A DNA stretch of 8,691 bases from the NCBI GenBank assembly GCA_026225435.1, contig JAMFST010000237.1:1-8691 (forward strand), given 5' to 3'. Shown here one piece after another: positions 1 through 6,617 of this stretch (the stretch's first letter is position 1; every line of letters begins with the position of its first letter). Origin of the DNA: Labilithrix luteola (lineage in GTDB: Bacteria; Myxococcota_A; Polyangia; Polyangiales; Polyangiaceae). The notes under the pieces were generated by a model. The model worked only from the letters and a program-made list of their open reading frames with translations, was not told where the DNA came from and searched no databases. A program made the position numbers and the translations under genes.

Positions 1-1
1 C

Positions 2-25
2 ACCAACGACGAGGGCGACAAGTGA
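2..25 (+). CDS. 3' end of an upstream gene (last 7 codons and stop)
   Basis: The second reading frame from the window edge is open and reads TNDEGDK followed by TGA at 23-25. That stop overlaps the GTG start of the next gene in the sequence GTGA, a common arrangement for translationally coupled genes. The purine-rich GAGGG at 11-15, which would serve as ribosome site for the downstream gene, lies within these codons. Too little is present to say what the protein is. The call rests only on the overlap geometry. Confidence 0.4.
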   Translation, partial: TNDEGDK

Positions 26-690
26 AGCTGCGCTCGCTGGCCCTGCTGCTCGGTGTGGTCCTCTCGCTCTCTCCCCGCCTTGCCCGCGCCCAGCCGACCG
101 CGGCCGTGCAGCAGCCGGTGATCCCGGTCCACCTGAATGGCGCCGAAGGGCTCTCCCTCGAGATGCAGCCGCTCGAGCGAGGCCCGGACGACATCGACGA
201 CGACGCCTGGCGCCGGGTCTGCGACGCCCCCTGCGATCGCCCCTTGCCGGTCGCCGGCGTCTACCGGATCGCCGGGCCCGACACCTCCGAGTCGGACGCC
301 TTCCACCTCCACGACTGGCGCGATCAGCCGGCGATCCTCGACGTCATCCCCAATTCCAGCGCGCGCCGCGGGGCCGGCCTGGGCCTGATCATCGGCGGCA
401 GCGTCGTCCTGGGGATCGGTGCGACGACGCTCGCCATCGACGGCCTCCTCGCCGCTGCCGCCGACGGCTCCGGCACGGCGGCCGCCGTGGGAGCGGGCGG
501 AGTCGTGGCCGGCGCCGTGATGCTCGTCGTCGGACTCGGCATGCGCCCCAACACCGCGGTGCAGCAGGAGCCTGCGGTTCCCGCACCGTACGTCCCGCCC
601 TCTGCCCCGTCCGCTGCGCCTTCCGCGGCACCGAGCGCCTTGCGCCTGCCGGCGTCGTCTTCGACACCGCTGTTCACCGCGACGTTCTGA
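22..690 (+). CDS. Exported protein with PEGA-like region and two C-terminal membrane helices
   Basis: This 222-residue protein has a GTG start supported by GAGGG 6 bases upstream and by the GTGA overlap with the preceding gene. Residues 1-23 form a Sec signal peptide (KLR, a hydrophobic core rich in Leu, then ARA before Gln24). Residues 33-110 look like a small beta domain of the PEGA or carboxypeptidase-regulatory kind, with a CDAPC motif (C67, C71) followed by a VYRIAG strand. That pattern is frequent in myxobacterial envelope proteins and is followed here by two Gly/Ala-rich hydrophobic segments at about 117-140 and 154-174. The tail from 178 on is Pro/Ala/Ser-rich with PSAAPSAAPSA repeats. 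I infer a periplasmic or envelope location with the CxxxC pair possibly disulfide bonded. No enzyme motif is visible. The family assignment is by pattern only and the function is unknown. Confidence 0.65.
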   Translation: MKLRSLALLLGVVLSLSPRLARAQPTAAVQQPVIPVHLNGAEGLSLEMQPLERGPDDIDDDAWRRVCDAPCDRPLPVAGVYRIAGPDTSESDAFHLHDWRDQPAILDVIPNSSARRGAGLGLIIGGSVVLGIGATTLAIDGLLAAAADGSGTAAAVGAGGVVAGAVMLVVGLGMRPNTAVQQEPAVPAPYVPPSAPSAAPSAAPSALRLPASSSTPLFTATF

Positions 691-707
691 CCGGAGCGCG
701 CCCCATG

Positions 708-743
708 AAAAAACGCCGCACCTCGTCTCCGAGATGCGGCGTT
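708..743 (-). terminator. Rho-independent terminator of the sahR-ahcY operon
   Basis: AACGCCGCA at 712-720 pairs perfectly with TGCGGCGTT at 735-743. Inside it, CTCG (722-725) pairs with CGAG (730-733) around a TCTC loop, with one C/A mismatch between the stems. Read on the minus strand the hairpin is followed at once by six T residues (A run 708-713 on the plus strand). It sits about 30 bases past the ahcY stop codon. On the plus strand no T-run follows, so it should work mainly for ahcY, although the hairpin also lies just past the 22-690 gene. Confidence 0.9.
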
Positions 744-774
744 CGTCTTCAGCGCTGCTCGACGCGAAGCGCGA

Positions 775-2115
775 TCAGTAGCGGTAGTGGTCGGGCTTGA
801 ACGGCCCTTCCTTCGACACGCCCAGGTAGCTCGCCTGCTCGTCGGTGAGCGTGGTCAGCTCGACGCCGAGCTTGCCGAGGTGGAGCTGGGCGACCTTCTC
901 GTCGAGCTTCTTCGGGAGGACGTGGACGCCGATGGCGTACTTCTTCGGCTCGGTCCAGAGCGCGATCTGCGCGAGGGTCTGGTTCGAGAACGACGACGAC
1001 ATGACGAAGCTCGGGTGGCCGTTGGCGCAGCCGAGGTTCACCAGGCGGCCGCGGGCGAGGAGCGTGATGCGCTTGCCGTCCGGGAAGATGAACTGGTCGA
1101 CCTGCGGCTTGACGTTCTCTTCCTTGATCTCGGGGTTCTTCTCGAGCCAGGCGACGTCGATCTCGCAGTCGAAGTGACCGATGTTGCAGACGATGGCCTG
1201 GTCCTTCATGGCCTTCATGTGCTCGGGGCGGATGATGCCCATGCAGCCGGTCGCGGTGACGAAGATGTCGCCCTGGGAGGCGGCCTTCTCCATCGTGGTG
1301 ACCTGGTAGCCTTCCATGGCCGCCTGCAGCGCGATGATCGGGTCGATCTCGGTGATGAGGACGCGAGCGCCGAGGCCACGGAGCGCCTGCGCGCAGCCCT
1401 TGCCCACGTCGCCGTAGCCGGCGACGACGGCGACCTTGCCGGCGAACATGACGCCGGTGGCGCGCTTGAGGCCGTCACCGAGCGACTCGCGGCAGCCGTA
1501 CAGGTTGTCGAACTTCGACTTGGTGACCGAGTCGTTGACGTTCATGGCGGGGACCTTGAGGGTGCCGGCCTTGGCCATCTCGTACAGGCGGTGCACGCCA
1601 GTGGTGGTCTCCTCCGAGATGCCGCGGACCGGATCGGCGCCGGTGAACAGCTCGGGGTGCTTCTTGTGGGCGATGATGGTGAGGTCGCCACCGTCGTCGA
1701 GGATCATGTTCGGGCCCTTGCCGCCCTTGAAGGCGAAGAGCTGCTTCTCGATGCACTCGTCGTACTCGGCCTCGGTCTCGCCCTTCCAGGCGTAGACGGG
1801 GACGCCGGTGACGGCGATGGCGGCGGCCGCCTGGTCCTGCGTCGAGTAGATGTTGCACGAGGTCCAGGTGACCTCCGCGCCGAGCTCGGTCAGGGTCTCG
1901 ATGAGCACCGCGGTCTGGGTGGTCATGTGGAGGCAGCCGGCGATGCGGGCGCCGGCGAGCGGCTTGGACTTGCCGAACTCGGCGCGGAGCGCCATGAGCC
2001 CGGGCATCTCGCTCTGGGCGATCGCGATCTCCTTGCGGCCCCAGGCGGCGAGGGAGATGTCCGCGACCTTGTAGGTCGAGCCTTCGTTCTTGGTGTACGC
2101 GCTTCCGTCAACCAT
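775..2115 (-). CDS. ahcY: Adenosylhomocysteinase (S-adenosyl-L-homocysteine hydrolase)
   Basis: This cytoplasmic NAD-dependent enzyme reversibly splits S-adenosylhomocysteine into adenosine and homocysteine, removing the product inhibitor of methyltransferases in the SAM cycle. The 446-residue protein is full length for the family. Both family signatures are present: [16 protein letters not shown] (86-101) and the Rossmann motif [17 protein letters not shown] (226-242). By alignment from memory to the human enzyme the catalytic residues are intact: H63 in CLHMT, the DDGGD segment at 140-144, the SEETTTG segment at 167-173, and K199, D203 and N204 in [11 protein letters not shown]. The C-terminal KPDHYRY carries the Lys and Tyr that reach into the partner subunit's NAD site, so a tetramer is expected. 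The ATG start is backed by an AAAGGAA ribosome site at 2123-2129. The gene lies 52 bases downstream of sahR on the same strand and ends at a strong terminator. Confidence 0.98.
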   Translation of the reverse strand: MVDGSAYTKNEGSTYKVADISLAAWGRKEIAIAQSEMPGLMALRAEFGKSKPLAGARIAGCLHMTTQTAVLIETLTELGAEVTWTSCNIYSTQDQAAAAIAVTGVPVYAWKGETEAEYDECIEKQLFAFKGGKGPNMILDDGGDLTIIAHKKHPELFTGADPVRGISEETTTGVHRLYEMAKAGTLKVPAMNVNDSVTKSKFDNLYGCRESLGDGLKRATGVMFAGKVAVVAGYGDVGKGCAQALRGLGARVLITEIDPIIALQAAMEGYQVTTMEKAASQGDIFVTATGCMGIIRPEHMKAMKDQAIVCNIGHFDCEIDVAWLEKNPEIKEENVKPQVDQFIFPDGKRITLLARGRLVNLGCANGHPSFVMSSSFSNQTLAQIALWTEPKKYAIGVHVLPKKLDEKVAQLHLGKLGVELTTLTDEQASYLGVSKEGPFKPDHYRY

Positions 2116-2122
2116 GGTCGTA

Positions 2123-2129
2123 TTCCTTT
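2123..2129 (-). promoter_or_regulatory. Ribosome binding site of ahcY
   Basis: On the minus strand the sequence AAAGGAA lies 7 bases before the ATG at 2115. It is the best Shine-Dalgarno match in the window and fixes the ahcY start. Confidence 0.8.
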
Positions 2130-2167
2130 AGTTATTTCGGGTACTTAGAACTTCTCGTTTACGTGAA

Positions 2168-3241
2168 TTACTGAACCTTGTGGGCCGGTCGGGCGAGCCT
2201 CTCGGCCACCATCACCTGCCAGGGGAGATGCGCGTCCGGGCCGCTCCGCGGCGCGAGGACGCGGGCGACGTGCGGCTTGCCCAGCCCGGCGGCGTCGGCG
2301 AAGCGGGCCAGCTCCGGCGGCTCGAAGCCGAGCCAGAGATCGGCCTGGTCGCGCATCGTCTCGTCGTCGTGGCGGGCGTAGTCGAGCACCACCAGGTGGC
2401 CACCGGGGCGCACCAGCGCGGCGAGCTGGGCGACGACGTCGGCCGGACGGGGCGCGTGGTGCAGGAGGCGCACGCCGAAGACGGCGTCAGCGCCGGTGCC
2501 GCCCGGTCCACACATCTCGCGCAGGGGCGGATCGGTCAGCTCGCCCTCGTACAGATGGACATTCTCGTAGCCACGCGCCTTGACCCGCTCGCGGGCGAAG
2601 GCCAGCTGCGCGGCGGAGCGGTCGACGCCGATGACCCGGTGAAAGACCGGGGCGAGAACGTCGAGGAGACCGCCGTCCCCGGTGCCGACGTCGAGCGCGA
2701 GGCCGCGGTGGGCGATGAGCGGCGCGAGCGCGGAGAGGTACGCGCCCAGCTCGGCGGGGGCGAAGCGAGCCGCGGCGCGACCGCCCTCGGCGCCGTCCGC
2801 CCCACCGAGCGAAGAGCTGCTGCCGCGGGGACGAGCGAAGAAGTCACGGCCGACGGCGTCGCGCGCGCGCAGCACCTCGGCGATGCGGGCGAAGCTCCCG
2901 TCCTCCTCGCAGAGCGCGCGACCGCTGGCGAGCGCGTCGGCCACCACCGGATCGCCGCTGGTGCGCTCGCCGAGACGGACCAGCGCACGGGTCCCCTGCT
3001 TGCGCACCGCCACCAGCGCCGCCTGCTTGAGCGGCGCCACGTGACGCGACACGTTGGACTGGCTCTCCCCGAGGATGTCGGCCAGCTCCCCGATGGTCAG
3101 CTCCTCGGCCGCCGCCAGCGCGAGCAGCCGAAGGCGCACCGGCTCGGCCAGGACGCGGTAAAGCTCCCATCGCGCCACCAGCGCCGTCGCCGGCGAAGCC
3201 AGCGCGGACCCGGACGTCGGAAGGAGCTCCTCGGATTCCAT
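2168..3241 (-). CDS. sahR: SahR-type regulator: ArsR winged helix fused to a SAM-methyltransferase-like sensor domain
   Basis: From the ATG at 3241 the protein has 357 residues. Residues 23-91 are an ArsR-type winged helix (ELYRVLAEPVRLRLLALAAAEELT is its start, in two helices) with recognition helix SQSNVSRHVAPLKQAALV at 60-77. Residues 181-345 are a class I methyltransferase fold with motif I LALDVGTGDGG (181-191), the acidic beta-2 end VIGVDRS (D207) and the later PGGHLVVLDYARHDDE. SahR is known in Proteobacteria, including Desulfovibrio, as an ArsR-family repressor. Its methyltransferase-like domain senses SAH, and SAH releases it from the operators of ahcY, metK, metE/metH and metF. The domain order here and the adjacent ahcY match it closely. 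The linker at about 138-160 is Ser/Gly/Ala-rich. A start at 3304 would add 21 residues. I prefer 3241 because a promoter and operator dyad overlap that extension. Whether the domain retains methyltransferase activity cannot be told. Confidence 0.85.
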   Translation of the reverse strand: MESEELLPTSGSALASPATALVARWELYRVLAEPVRLRLLALAAAEELTIGELADILGESQSNVSRHVAPLKQAALVAVRKQGTRALVRLGERTSGDPVVADALASGRALCEEDGSFARIAEVLRARDAVGRDFFARPRGSSSSLGGADGAEGGRAAARFAPAELGAYLSALAPLIAHRGLALDVGTGDGGLLDVLAPVFHRVIGVDRSAAQLAFARERVKARGYENVHLYEGELTDPPLREMCGPGGTGADAVFGVRLLHHAPRPADVVAQLAALVRPGGHLVVLDYARHDDETMRDQADLWLGFEPPELARFADAAGLGKPHVARVLAPRSGPDAHLPWQVMVAERLARPAHKVQ

Positions 3242-3251
3242 CGGTCCGGGA

Positions 3252-3280
3252 GTTATATGCGTGAATGCGAATGGATGCAA
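3252..3280 (-). promoter_or_regulatory. Candidate sigma70-type promoter of sahR-ahcY
   Basis: On the minus strand TTGCAT (3280-3275) and TATAAC (3257-3252) are separated by exactly 17 bases. The -10 matches the consensus at five of six positions, and the -35 at its first three. A transcript starting 6 to 9 bases past the -10 would begin at about 3246-3243. That is only 2 to 5 bases before the ATG at 3241, giving a leaderless or nearly leaderless message. This fits the lack of a Shine-Dalgarno sequence there. Confidence 0.5.
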
Positions 3281-3312
3281 GGAAGACCATTCCTGGATGC
3301 GCATGAACGCAT
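3257..3312. promoter_or_regulatory. Candidate SahR operator: 13-bp inverted arms built from CGCAT repeats
   Basis: The left arm ATGCGTGAATGCG (3257-3269) and the reverse complement of the right arm CGCATGAACGCAT (3300-3312) agree at 11 of 13 positions. Both arms are centred on 3284.5. Each arm is itself a direct repeat of the same pentamer with an 8-base period, and a further ATGCG overlaps the right arm at 3297-3301, creating the palindrome ATGCGCAT. The left arm fills the spacer of the candidate sahR promoter, where a bound repressor would block RNA polymerase. Arm centres are 43 bp apart, close to four helical turns. A second inverted repeat, GAATGG (3269-3274) with CCATTC (3287-3292), lies between the arms. 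That SahR is the ligand is inferred from position only. Confidence 0.5.
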
Positions 3313-3399
3313 GACCCCGGTTTTTCGCGCGTAAATTCCGTCGCGTTGGCGTCAGCTTCTCCTTGTCGGCGGCCGGCTCATCCCCGAGGATGCGCCCCC

Positions 3400-5337
3400 T
3401 TGTCGCCTCCGCTCCGTCACCTGAGCGTCACCCTCGACCGCTCCTCCGAGGCCGCTCTGCCGCGGCTGCGCGCGTCCGGGTGGCGGCGCGTCGGGGTCGG
3501 AGCGCTCGCCGTCGCGCCGGTGGCGGTCCTGGTGGCGGCAGACGTCGCGCGACGGCATGCGTACCTCGAGCACCTCGTCCCCGAGGAGCGGCACTTCTAC
3601 CTGCGCACGGTGGTCGTGACGGCGGCGCTGGTGACGTCACTCTTCGTCGCCGCGTCGGGGCGGGAGCGTAGCGCCGCGGAGATCGTCCGCCGCAACGTCG
3701 CCCGCCTGCTCCTCGTCGCCGCCGCGCTGCTCACCGTCGGCGCGCAGGTCTACACGTTCGGCCGCTACCACGCGTACCTGAACCCGCGCGCCATCCTCGT
3801 GGGCACCTCGAGGCTCCCGAGCATCGGGCAGCAGGTGTGGATGGACCGCTGGACCGTCGCCCGCGCTCTCCTCCCGCCGCTGGTCGTGGCCATCGCCTGG
3901 CCGCTCCTCCTGCGCCGGCTCGCGCGGGTCCCGGCGGCGGTGTCACGCCTGGCGCTCGACGTCGCGATCGTGGCGCTCGGCTCGGCGCTCTTCGTCGATC
4001 CGTCGGCCGGCGGCGAGCAAGGCGGCACGCCCGAGTTCATGTACGTCTCGGCGATGGGCCAGCTCGCCCGCGCCCACTGGGGACACAACGAGTACGCGCT
4101 CAAGCGCTTCCCCGAGGCGCGCACGCCGGAGCCGCTTCCGGCGCTCGCCGCTCACCCGGCGCGCGCGCGCAACGTGCTCTTGATCCTCGACGAGTCGGTC
4201 CGGCAGATGTCGGTGTGCAACGCGTTCCGCGAGGACTGCGTGTACACGCCGCGCACCAACCGCGCCGCCCCCGATCGCATCGCCCTCGACCAGGTGCGGG
4301 CGGTCGATTCGACGACCGCGATCTCGCTCGGCGTCGTCTTCAATGGCCTCGTCCCCACCGCCTCGCGCCGCGATCTGCACTCGGCGCCGCTGCTCTGGGA
4401 GTACGCGCACGCGGCCGGCCTGGGGACGGACTACTGGACGTCGCAGAACCTCCTCTTCGGCAACTCGGGCACCTGGCTCGAAGGGCTGCCGCTCGACCAT
4501 CGCGCCAGCGCCACGGATCTCGATCCGGGCGCGCCGCTGGAGACCGGTGCCGACGACGGCGCGCTGATCGACCGCGTGCTCGCCGACCTGCACGAGTCCA
4601 CCAGCGACGGCGACACCCGCGCGCGTCTGAGCGTGGTGCACCTGTCGAACACGCACTTTCCGTACATCACCGACGAGAGCTACGCCCCCTTCAAGCCGGA
4701 CGACGAGGACTCGGCCGAGGCGATCCACAACCTGTACCAGAACGCGGTGTACCTCCAGGATCGGGCCGTCGCACGCTTGCTCGAGTCGCTGCGCCGCACG
4801 CCCGCGGGGGCGCAGACGGTCGTGATCTTCACCAGCGACCACGGCGAGCAGCTGCGCGAGAAGGGCTCCGTCGGCCACACCGGGACGCTGTTCGATCCGG
4901 AAGTGCGGGTGCCGTTCTGGATCGACGCGCCGGCGGGCACGTTGACCGCGGACGAGGAGAAAGCGCTGCGCGCACGAGCGCAGACGCCGACCACCTTGCT
5001 CGATCTGTTGCCGACGATGCTCGACCTCGCCGGCGTGTGGAGCGATCCGAAGCTGGCGCCGTTCCGCGCGCGCATGCCGGGCGAGAGCCTCCTCCGCGGC
5101 GGCACCCCGGAGGGCACCGCCACGGTGATGACCAACTGCACCGAGATGTGGGGCTGCGCCTTCAAGAACTGGGGCGCCATCCGCGGCGACCGCAAGCTGG
5201 TGGCCACCGCCAGCGACCACGCGTGGAGCTGCTTCGACCTCGGCGCGGATCCGGACGAGAACCACGACCTCGGCGCCGCGGGGTGCGGCGATCTCGTCGG
5301 GCTGGCGGAGTCGGCCATGCACGGTCGACCTTTCTGA
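3400..5337 (+). CDS. Membrane-anchored sulfatase-fold enzyme, probable phosphoethanolamine/phosphoglycerol transferase type
   Basis: Numbered from the TTG at 3400, the protein has 645 residues. Five hydrophobic segments (about 32-50, 66-85, 100-118, 155-172, 184-200) precede a large domain of the alkaline phosphatase superfamily, as in EptA and LtaS. Metal and catalytic motifs in order are NVLLILDES (258-266, E265), STTAIS with likely nucleophile T306, NTHFPY (417-422, H419), SDHGE (479-483, D480 and H481) and VGHTG (H493). A Thr nucleophile and no formylglycine Cys motif argue for a phospho-group transferase or phosphodiesterase acting on the periplasmic side, not a classical sulfatase. All six Cys lie in this domain and could pair. 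The C-terminal DPDENHDL motif is typical of the superfamily. No ATG is suitably placed. The TTG at 3400 has GAGG 10 bases upstream, whereas a TTG at 3346 would add 18 residues without a ribosome site. The substrate cannot be read from the sequence. Confidence 0.85.
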   Translation: MSPPLRHLSVTLDRSSEAALPRLRASGWRRVGVGALAVAPVAVLVAADVARRHAYLEHLVPEERHFYLRTVVVTAALVTSLFVAASGRERSAAEIVRRNVARLLLVAAALLTVGAQVYTFGRYHAYLNPRAILVGTSRLPSIGQQVWMDRWTVARALLPPLVVAIAWPLLLRRLARVPAAVSRLALDVAIVALGSALFVDPSAGGEQGGTPEFMYVSAMGQLARAHWGHNEYALKRFPEARTPEPLPALAAHPARARNVLLILDESVRQMSVCNAFREDCVYTPRTNRAAPDRIALDQVRAVDSTTAISLGVVFNGLVPTASRRDLHSAPLLWEYAHAAGLGTDYWTSQNLLFGNSGTWLEGLPLDHRASATDLDPGAPLETGADDGALIDRVLADLHESTSDGDTRARLSVVHLSNTHFPYITDESYAPFKPDDEDSAEAIHNLYQNAVYLQDRAVARLLESLRRTPAGAQTVVIFTSDHGEQLREKGSVGHTGTLFDPEVRVPFWIDAPAGTLTADEEKALRARAQTPTTLLDLLPTMLDLAGVWSDPKLAPFRARMPGESLLRGGTPEGTATVMTNCTEMWGCAFKNWGAIRGDRKLVATASDHAWSCFDLGADPDENHDLGAAGCGDLVGLAESAMHGRPF

Positions 5338-5338
5338 C

Positions 5339-5887
5339 ATGTCCTCCTACGCCCAGCGGTACCTGGACGCGCTGCTCGCGCACCTCGGCAAGACCGTCCC
5401 GGTCGACGGCACGCAGGTGCTCGGTCAGATCGAGCCGGAGTCGCCGCGGCAGCCGCACGTGGGGGTGTTCCTCCGCGTTCACCCCGATCTGTGCGTCGGC
5501 ACCACGGCCGGTCTCAGCGCTCGTCCCGCGGTGCTGCAGGCAAGGGCCGGCCTCGACTCGTTCGAGCTGTGCGCCTGCACCCGCGCAGACAGCCCGGTGA
5601 TCCTGTGGACGCTGTCGAACCTGGGGCTCTCGATGCTGGCGGAGACGCGGCCGCTCGTGCACTACCAGTCGCTCGGAGGCGACGGGATGCACGTCCTCTT
5701 GGTGCCGCGGTGGGCCTTCTCGATCCCCGAAGGCCCGGCGGTACAGGTCGTCGAGCCGCTCTTCGTGAGCGAGGCGCAGTGGGCGGAGGTCGGCCCGATG
5801 TCGCTGGAGGAGCGCGGGGACTGGGTCGCCGAGCTCGGGACCAAGAGCATGGACCAGTGGGACGAGTACCTGCGCGCGGCGACGTGA
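5339..5887 (+). CDS. Small cytoplasmic protein resembling the suppressor-of-fused (SUFU) family
   Basis: This 182-residue protein has no signal peptide or membrane segment. Its ATG comes one base after the stop of the transferase gene, so the two are almost certainly co-transcribed and translationally coupled. The order of segments resembles bacterial SUFU-domain proteins. A strand with GVFLRVHPDL and TTAGLS (42-60) is followed by FELCAC (75-80), a helix VILWTLSNLGLSML (87-100), a VHYQSL turn (107-112), a buried HVLLVP strand (118-123), and VVEPLFVSEAQWAEV (137-151) before an acidic helical tail. Bacterial SUFU proteins are often immunity or binding proteins near toxins, but no toxin is visible here. 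The family call is by pattern recognition. A profile search could refute it. If it fails, this is an unknown accessory protein of the upstream enzyme. Confidence 0.5.
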   Translation: MSSYAQRYLDALLAHLGKTVPVDGTQVLGQIEPESPRQPHVGVFLRVHPDLCVGTTAGLSARPAVLQARAGLDSFELCACTRADSPVILWTLSNLGLSMLAETRPLVHYQSLGGDGMHVLLVPRWAFSIPEGPAVQVVEPLFVSEAQWAEVGPMSLEERGDWVAELGTKSMDQWDEYLRAAT

Positions 5888-5897
5888 CGGCCCGCGT

Positions 5898-6617
5898 TCA
5901 GCCGCCGCGATCCCAGGCAGCCCGCGCATCGATCCCGCGGCGCTCGAAGCGCGGGATCCAGTCGCGCACCAGCGCTCGCTCCACCACCCGCGCGTACTCC
6001 GCTGGCGGCATCAGCCCCCAGGCGCGCTCCGCGCTGTCCATTCGATCCTCCGTACGCACCGACTCGGGCGCGTAGCCGCGGCGGATCTGCGCGAAGCCGT
6101 CCGGCAGCTCCCGCTCGACGATGGCGCGCAAGGCGGGCGCCAGCGGGAGCTCGAACAACCAGTCGAGCAGGAGCCAGCCGAACTCGCGGTGCCGGACCTC
6201 GTCGCGCAGCACCCGGTCGAGCGTCTTGCGCGCGATGGGCACGGTGCAGCCCTCGCGCAGCACCTTGAAGAGCGGCACCGCCACCGTCTCGCCGAGGCAG
6301 AAGGTGCGGAGCGCCACCCGCGTCACGTCGTGCTCGAGCGGCTCGCCCGGCCGTCGCGCGAGCTGCAAGGTCTCGCGCACGATCGCCGGTGCCGCGGCCC
6401 CTCCCGCCCCGCGGTACGTCCGGTGGCTCAGGGTGGCGTGCGCCAGCTCGTCCTTCGTGATGCGCAGCCCTCGCTCGATGAGCCCGGGCGAGGCGCCGAT
6501 CTGCACCAGCCACAGGGTCAGGTGATTGGCCAGCGCCGCCGAGCGGTACTCCTCCTCGATGCGCCGGTGCCACTCCTCTTGCACCCGCGCCGAGGCGCTC
6601 AGCGCAGCGCGGGGCAC
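5898..6617 (-). CDS. Ferritin-like diiron protein
   Basis: From the GTG at 6617 the protein has 239 residues. It has the full ligand set of a ferritin-like four-helix bundle. Helix A is RIEEEYRSAALAN (E21-E23), then DELAH (56-60, E57 and H60), then CLGETVAVPLF (E110), then DEVRHREFGW (E140 and H143). The E, ExxH, E, ExxH pattern predicts a carboxylate-bridged diiron site, so an oxidase, oxygenase or metal-handling role is likely. The substrate is unknown. No export signal is seen, so the protein should be cytoplasmic. The start overlaps the end of the preceding lipoprotein gene by 19 bases. The same frame is open back to 7007, but that part is the shadow of the lipoprotein gene and looks unlike protein (Arg-rich, low complexity). 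No clear ribosome site is present, which fits coupling to the upstream gene. An alternative GTG lies at 6584. The gene converges on the SUFU-like gene with 10 bases between stops. Confidence 0.75.
   Translation of the reverse strand: MPRAALSASARVQEEWHRRIEEEYRSAALANHLTLWLVQIGASPGLIERGLRITKDELAHATLSHRTYRGAGGAAAPAIVRETLQLARRPGEPLEHDVTRVALRTFCLGETVAVPLFKVLREGCTVPIARKTLDRVLRDEVRHREFGWLLLDWLFELPLAPALRAIVERELPDGFAQIRRGYAPESVRTEDRMDSAERAWGLMPPAEYARVVERALVRDWIPRFERRGIDARAAWDRGG
5931..5958. repeat. 9-bp perfect inverted repeat inside the ferritin-like gene
   Basis: GATCCCGCG at 5931-5939 pairs with CGCGGGATC at 5950-5958 around a 10-base loop. It lies in the last codons of the ferritin-like gene and about 45 bases past the stop of the convergent SUFU-like gene. 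No T-run follows on either strand, so it is not a standard intrinsic terminator. It could stall or protect the 3' end of the plus-strand transcript, or be a coincidence of GC-rich coding sequence. Confidence 0.35.

Noticed and set aside
787..2148. 453-residue open frame antisense to ahcY
   Set aside because: It lies wholly opposite a clear housekeeping gene and is rich in Asp, Leu, Val, Gly and Ala without motifs. Long antisense frames are expected in GC-rich coding DNA.
2116..2167. SAH riboswitch in the ahcY leader
   Set aside because: The 52-base spacer is too short and AT-rich for the GC-rich SAH aptamer, and an SAH-sensing protein is encoded next door.
3332..3337. TAAATT as a -10 element for the transferase gene
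   Set aside because: Only four of six consensus matches and no acceptable -35 at 16-18 bases upstream.
4225..4270. Classical sulfatase formylglycine motif in the CVYTPR segment
   Set aside because: The spacing is not C/S-x-P-x-R, and the segment aligns with the TPN-type stretch that precedes the nucleophile. The nucleophile position holds Thr.
3943..5340. 465-residue open frame antisense to the transferase gene
   Set aside because: No recognisable motif, biased composition, and fully covered by a well-supported gene on the plus strand.
3837..5600. 587-residue open frame in another plus frame across the transferase gene
   Set aside because: Arg/Ala/Pro-rich composition typical of out-of-frame GC-rich sequence. 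The overlapping frame carries the catalytic motifs.
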